DNA from: Progne subis subis
Taxonomy: Eukaryota; Chordata; Aves; Passeriformes; Hirundinidae
Length of the DNA stretch: 64,000 nucleotides
Reading direction: 5' to 3'
Assembly (NCBI GenBank): GCA_022316685.1
Contig: JAKJHU010000568.1
Coordinates: 62,001-126,000 of the forward strand
The number at the start of each line of letters is the position of its first letter. Position 1 is the first letter of the stretch. The translations under genes were made by a program, and so were the position numbers. The notes beneath the pieces are model-generated. The model made no database searches and had not been told where the DNA came from. It worked only from the letters and a program-made list of their open reading frames with translations. Positions 58,125 through 64,000 of this stretch are shown here, one piece after another.

Positions 58125-61100
58125 GTATGTTTTGTGTCTTTTTCCCCTTAGTTTCTTTGTCATCAAGAAAAGGGGAAAAAAAATTCCTAGAAATCCTTGT
58201 TTAGCATCTAATTCCAAACTGGGTATATAATTCTGGAAAGCCTTTCACCCAAAAGATCACTGCTCAACCCAATCTCTGAATCCAGATGTAACCTCACCAA
58301 GGGTTTAGCAGAGTTCTAAATTTTTGTTCCAAATTCTGCCAAGAGGAGCCTCATAAAAGGGAAGGCATTTCAGCCTTTGAACTCTAAATGTTTTGACTGT
58401 ATTTATTTCTGTAGGGATTTCACAGTATTTGGGGATTTCTCAGTATTTGACATTCTTATTATTATGACAGTCTAAAATTCAGATTAGTTTTGTTCTTCAT
58501 TAACTTCCTTCTGATTTTATAGCTTCCTCTTTTCCTAGGCTCTTGGTAATTCAGAATAATGGGTTTCGATCATGATCCCCTACTTCTTTATTTTCATCAA
58601 TACTGAAAAGTTAATTTCAAAAGAAAGAATTATGCTGTATTACTATAATATAGAAATACTTGATATTCACTGTTGGCAGTTATAAATATTTCTCAGGGCG
58701 GCAGATAAATTAGAAAACTTGTAAGAAAAAAAATGTTCGACCAAAACCAAAAACCCACATATTTTCATGTGTATATCCAGATATGTTAAGATAACATAAG
58801 TTATCAAAGTAAAGATTATGTTTGATTATATGAATAGTTCTTTATGCTTGATGAGTGAACCAGGGCAGATTCTCATCTTGTTAACGCTGAATAGCTCCAT
58901 AACAGAAACTTATTGTGCCTTCTGGGAAATAAGGTCCTCTTCAGCAAGATAAAGTGCACAAGGACCTTTATTATCATGGTCTGTGTTAGCAGGGGACAAT
59001 AACCACTCCTTGTGTAACATTTCTGTAAGTGCCTGGATTTTGGAAAGGATATTATGGGTTAGATTCTTGTTGCCATTTACCCTTTGCAATCAGTTTGAGA
59101 TTTTTTCCTTCTCTTGGAATTAAATGCACCACTACACTAACTGGTGATTCCATGAAGAGCTGTCAATCAGTATGTATTGATCTTTCCAAGGATACTGTAA
59201 TTCTCAGGAAAATCTTAGATTGACTCATACTTTATTCTGCAGTGTTCTCTATGTACAGTAACCATTTTTCTGTGCTATTTTACACCATTTGTTCTACAAA
59301 CTTCACATAACAATATTATTACCTTTCAGAAGAACAAGTAATAAGTAGATAGCAAAAGGATCTGAAAAAATAACCAGCAAGTAATTTCAGTCCAGTGTAA
59401 AGAGTTGTAAATTGCATACCACTGGTACAATTTGAGTTTTAGGGAATTCCTATAAGAGACAATACAGCCTTGGCGATGTAACAGTATAAAGTCATGACCT
59501 ATAAATGGAAGTTTTTTATTTGTGCCAACTTTTAAATAGGAAAAAAGGTTATTTAAACTATTTTTTCACTGTTATTTTCAGATAGTTTCCATCTTCCTTC
59601 TGATCCTAAGGTCTATGCATCCAGTTAAAAATACCCTTATACTACAACTCATTTCATGTAAGGGAACATTGATTTGCATTAGGAGGCTAAGATATTGTGA
59701 CTATGTGCTTAAACATTGGCTTTTACTTTATTTATCCTCTCACAGAAAATTACTTTCAAAAATGCTTTTCAAGCAAAAATATTAGTGGTTCTTGAACAAG
59801 TGCTCCAAAGTTTAATTCACATCCTTCATCACAAGTTGCAGAAATAGTTGGATATTTAGACTTTTAACTAACAGGTAATGAAATTACCAGGTAAATGAAA
59901 TTAGTATTTCAGCTTCTGTCCAAGAGAAGGGCCTGGTATAATTAACCCAAACCCCCCAAAAATTCTGTACTTCATTGAGGTTTTTCTATTAGGAAAAATC
60001 CTCCTGAATCACATTCTGTACCACAGCAAAGACAACTTTGAGAAATAACCGGTTATTGGGAGTTTTCTCCTGCAGGCTGGGAAAAAGTTACCTAGAGCAC
60101 TAGTGCTCCTTTGAAGAAGAGATCTCTCTGAAGTACGGATAGGATTTTCAGCCAGGGATTTTACCATTAGCCCTTCTTACCACTTGGAGCTGCACCTGGA
60201 GCTGAAGTAACCAGGAAAGCTATGTGAAATATAAAACAGGTCACTGCAGTCAGGACCTTCTCAGGTTGACCTCCTTAGGTGCTTTGTTGAACATAACTCC
60301 AAGAAGTACGTGGTTGTGATGATCTAATCTTAGTGTTGCAGAGGTTAAACATTCAAAACAGTGAAGTCTCTGTTTAAAGCCAGTTATCACCACCTAATAA
60401 AGGCCATAGTGGGAAAGCTGAGGGACTTTTTCCTTAAAGAAATCGTAGCATATTGCTTCAATCTGTAGAACTATCAGCTTCACAATCCATTTTAGATGGA
60501 AGTACTTTCTGTTGAGTAAAATCATAATAATTTTCTTTCTTTCCAATGGTGATGGTGGGAACCATCCTGTCATGTAGATAGGAGAAATGTTAATTGTTTT
60601 ACTAATCCTGGAAAAGCAGGAAGTTGAAAGTCAGCTAGAGAAGAATTGTTATTTTCTTCTAGTGAACATTCAGAGAACTGTTGTGTCACTCCAAAGAGGA
60701 AAGGTGTCTACAGGAGACCATGTTCTTTTGTAGCTCTGTTGTGATCTGTAGGGAAAATAAAATCCTGCAACAGACGTGTCATTCCCACCCACAGTACTAG
60801 GTGGAAAAAATCTGCTATTGAGAATAGTGGGGTTTTTCCCCTTTATATTCCAGGAAGTGGCATCATTCAGTTATGTTTTATTAATATATAGACATTATAT
60901 TAGAGAATATTTAGGGACAGAAAATGGAAAATAAACATTGATAAATTAAAGTTTAGAAAAATAAAAGTAGTCTTTTATATACTTCTTTTAACAAAGCCTA
61001 GTGACCCCACAAAAGAAGACTCTACTAATAGAATTTTCAAAAAATACTACTTTGGTGGTGTATACCAGATAGGAAATCTGAGCCAAATTAGATCTGTGGA

Positions 61101-61420
61101 ACATTTCCTAGATATTATGGAGACACAAGATTCTGCCCTAATTGCACAATTACTTAGTATTACGCTGGAAACTGTGTTCCAAAAGAACAGTGATACTTTA
61201 AATGAAGTAGATTTTCAGGTGACAGAAACAGCTAACCAAGAATTGTAAATTATATATATGACCGTCAGCAAGGAGAAAGAAGTTTCTTTCCAATGTCACA
61301 ACCAATATTTCCTAATTTAAACAAAACAAAACAAACAAAACAAAACAAAAGAAAATTCTGGGAAAGATACATTCTTAACAAATTTACCAAGAAAACATTC
61401 CAGTCATTATGCTAGCTTGA
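58125..61420. other. intergenic downstream of the receptor gene
   Basis: Begins with gtatg, the right target duplication. AT-rich, unique-looking, no supported gene. An (AAAC)n tract lies at about 61,318-61,350. Confidence 0.45.
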
Positions 61421-61950
61421 GCTAATATAAAGACAGTTTATTTTCATAAATACAATATACAGCATCATGAGACTGTGGAGAGATGTCTTACAAATCTGAG
61501 AAGTGCATGTCACAGCCACACCAAGCAATATTTATAAAACACAGACATACTGAAAACAACAAAATTATGCAAAACTTATAGTCTTCAATGATAATTTAAA
61601 TTAACAATATCCAAAAGTTCACATATTCAAAGTAACACATTGATACTAGTGTCAACTTGTAATAAATATATTGTAATATTGTAATGCATTGAATTCTTGT
61701 CTATCACTTATCACAGGTCATGACATAGTTACATGTGCCACTAGTTTATGAAATAAGTAATAGAGTTCAATATATTAACTATGCAGTAACTACAATCACT
61801 AACATCAGGAATAATTATGTCCTGAAATTATTTTAATCCCCTTCTGTGTCTGTTAGCACATGTAAGTACACTTTTCTATTTGAGTTAAATTATCTAGGAA
61901 AATTACTGGCAATTTTCACTTTTTGATTATCATGCTCATCTTTGAAAATG
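61421..61950 (-). other. probable 3' UTR of the alpha-8-like receptor gene
   Basis: Follows the stop codon of the receptor exon on the minus strand. It is AT-rich and has a canonical polyadenylation signal, AATAAA on the minus strand, at 61,442-61,437, about 510 nt after the stop. The extent is inferred from that signal alone. Confidence 0.45.
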
Positions 61951-62472
61951 TTATGCAAAATCCTTTGAAACAGCTTCTATAAAATTTGGAGCAGACATGA
62001 GTATTGTAAATGTGCAAATGATGGCAAAAAGGGTAAATGCAACCAGACATAATCTGTCTATGACAGCAGCTGCAAACTTCCACTCACTACAAATTTCTTC
62101 ACCCTCATCTTGCTTCCGGAACCGCATTGCTATGAACTGGACTTCCTCCAAGATCTTCACAATCACTGGAAGACTATCCATTAAAGCTTGCTTTTGCACA
62201 AGCTCAATGTCTTCTGCTAAGGGGCAAGTCATCTTTCCGCCCTTGCTGCCCAGGTCATTCTTCTGTGGGCAGCACGGGCTCTCCACGGCATGGTAGCTGT
62301 AGATGGTGTTGCCATTGTTGGACTGGTGCCCAGGAAGGACGTTCACCTCCAAGCTGTTTACACTCAGCTGGTGCTTGGAATAGCTGTATTTGCAAGAGAG
62401 GGGCTTTATTTTTTCCCCAGGCTTTTTCATTCGTAAAAACCAAGCACACCAATTCAGCAGGATGACACGGAC
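61951..62472 (-). CDS. CHRNA8: neuronal nicotinic acetylcholine receptor alpha-8-like, last coding exon
   Basis: Encodes the C-terminal 173 residues of a pentameric acetylcholine-gated cation channel of the alpha-7/alpha-8 group. The exon opens on the minus strand after a good acceptor (ctctctttcag) at 62,473. It starts with [15 protein letters not shown], the post-M3 helix, followed by the long cytoplasmic loop, the amphipathic MA helix ([18 protein letters not shown]), membrane helix M4 (about 62,058-61,981) and the group's ending [13 protein letters not shown], then TAA at 61,951. The M4 wording ([17 protein letters not shown]) differs from that remembered for bird and mammal alpha-7 (LMAFSVFTIICTIGILM), so alpha-8 is preferred; alpha-7 is the alternative. 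Intact here; the exons for the ligand-binding domain and M1-M3 lie beyond the right edge. Confidence 0.82.
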   Translation of the reverse strand, partial: VRVILLNWCAWFLRMKKPGEKIKPLSCKYSYSKHQLSVNSLEVNVLPGHQSNNGNTIYSYHAVESPCCPQKNDLGSKGGKMTCPLAEDIELVQKQALMDSLPVIVKILEEVQFIAMRFRKQDEGEEICSEWKFAAAVIDRLCLVAFTLFAIICTFTILMSAPNFIEAVSKDFA

Positions 62473-64000
62473 CTGAAAGAGAGTTATGGTGGAAGAAATA
62501 CAGGAGACTTTTCAACATTTTAAAAGTTTTTGAAACATTTTGTGACTATTACAGTTAGTTTACACAGCCTCTTAGAAATACTAAGAGGATGGATTCCTGT
62601 GTTCTCCAACTATGTGCTTTTGAAATGTTTCTTTGAGGGTCTAGTTTTTGCCTAAGGATAGCCTCTTTTTCTGGATCTGTCTTGAACATAGGGGTGTTTA
62701 ATGCCCACTTAGCTTATAACACAAAAGAGATGTAAAATCTTACTTTACAAAAGGGTCCTTGGAGACCCGACTTTATCAAACACTCCCAGATCTCTACAAT
62801 TGAGCAGACAGCTCAAAATTGGCTGTACGGTTTTCAAACATTTCTCAGACTGTAAAGAAAGAGATACAGTTAAATACTTTTGGGGGCCAATGTTTAGATT
62901 TTGCTGGGAAAAAACCCTGTATGACAGATTCTGGAACATTTCCTATCCCCACTGCTATTGTTTACATCTAAATAAAAGACCTTGGTTGGGTTTTCTTGGT
63001 TTTTTTGAAAGCTATTTTATAGTTTTGAGGAGTTCAACCACAAAATACAGCAGGCTTTTTTTTTTTTTTTCCAAAAGAGTAAACCAATTACATTTAGTGC
63101 TTCAAAATCTGACTGCCACTATTAACTGCTGTCATTTCCCTGTGTGCTGGTGCATCATAAGATGGTCTAATGTGCACATGGCAGACTGTGCCTCATATGT
63201 TTCTTGTCAAGGTCAATAAGTGAGCTAACTCTGGAGAGTGCATCCAGAATTTTTTTCCAGTGAACAGATCTTCAGATGTTCGGTCTGGATCCTAGGCCTG
63301 TTAGAATTCCTATTGGTAACACTGTTAACTGTGAAAGGCAGAAAAAAGGCTGTGGATTCAATATTGTCTTATGTGAAGAGCAGCAAACTAAATCAGCAAA
63401 ATCTTGTAATTTTAAGATACTCCAGGTGTTATGCATACAAAATGAGCATTGACAATATGCTTGACAGGGACCCTCCATGCAGACAGGCCTCTATGATGAT
63501 GTTATCATCCTGGCTGCAAGCCAAGTAACCTGACAGGATTCTCTCAAGAAGAGAACAGATGTGGTCTTTGATTTCTCTTTTGAGCCTTATCTCACAAGGC
63601 CTCCTTGTGTAATCCTGCTCCTGTTACTTTGGTCATGTTTGACTTGGGACTACACTTTGCCTTCAAAGCTGTTTTAGATGCAGGAAAAGTTGACTCCTGT
63701 GTTTGCACAGTACAGATAGAGGAATGGGGAAATTACAGCTAGCACTTTGAGTTCCTGCTGTAATGACAAACTTTATTTCAGAAAGGAGGAAGCATTAATA
63801 ACCACAGATAGGAATAATAATAATAATAACAATAATAGCCAAAACCAATGACCAGTAAAAGAAAGTTACACAATTTTTTAATTCTGCAATGTGAGCTCTT
63901 CTAGGTCTCAGCCCTGAACCATTTTCTTTGAGCTACTTTGCTTCCCTCCCACTAGAGAAATTTTTGTTCTTCATCATTGTTATAATTTTGGCTGGAATAG
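62473..64000 (-). other. intron of the receptor gene (inferred)
   Basis: From the acceptor at 62,473 to the window edge no further receptor exon is recognisable on the minus strand, so this should be the last intron. It contains a T run at 63,058-63,070 and a (TAA)n microsatellite at about 63,812-63,834. Open frames here show no family. Confidence 0.6.

Noticed and set aside
62997..63528. Candidate upstream exon of the receptor gene
   Set aside because: Minus-strand translation shows none of the M1-M3 motifs expected for this family; treated as intron.

Overview
This is a stretch of bird nuclear genome, AT-rich and gene-poor. Three things point to a bird: many truncated CR1 LINEs, ERVL-type endogenous retroviruses with LTRs of common avian families, and the last coding exon of a neuronal nicotinic acetylcholine receptor that reads as alpha-8 (a subunit known from birds and other non-mammals). 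I see no bacterial genes, tRNA, rRNA or CRISPR. The exact species cannot be told from this; a passerine or other neoavian bird is a reasonable guess.

Layout. 0.64-1.43 kb: LTR-like repeat. 2.7-3.6 kb: CR1, minus strand. 4.86-7.56 kb: ERV copy A, truncated at both ends. 10.25-10.76 and 17.65-17.94 kb: one old CR1 split by ERV copy B (10,762-17,650), which has two LTRs, open gag and open pro-pol. 17.9-36 kb: mostly unique AT-rich DNA with two solo LTRs (22.9-23.6, 25.1-25.6), a plus-strand CR1 (26.5-27.6) and a minus-strand CR1 (33.1-34.3). 36.15-36.8 kb: GC-rich solo LTR. 43.1-47.3 kb: cluster of minus-strand LTR-like repeats, one with a perfect 5-bp target duplication. 48.6-49.2 kb: old solo LTR. 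49.5-49.8 kb: CR1. 51.3-58.1 kb: ERV copy C, complete in outline but full of stops. 61.95-62.47 kb: the alpha-8-like exon on the minus strand, with its probable 3' UTR at 61.4-61.95 kb.

The three ERV copies belong to one env-less ERVL-like group: LTR, tRNA-Lys1,2-type primer site, gag with a hydrophobic N-terminus, an in-frame amber stop, protease, reverse transcriptase, RNase H, integrase, purine tract, LTR. Copy B keeps gag and pro-pol in one frame, interrupted only by the amber codon. In all three copies that codon sits against a perfect short hairpin, which suggests readthrough as the way Gag-Pol is made. Copies A and C form a sister subfamily sharing several stops and one deletion. Copy C also has two LTRs with discordant histories.

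The only host protein-coding feature I can support is the receptor exon; its upstream exons lie beyond position 64,000. Identities, ages and family names are by eye and from memory of the families, without database searches.
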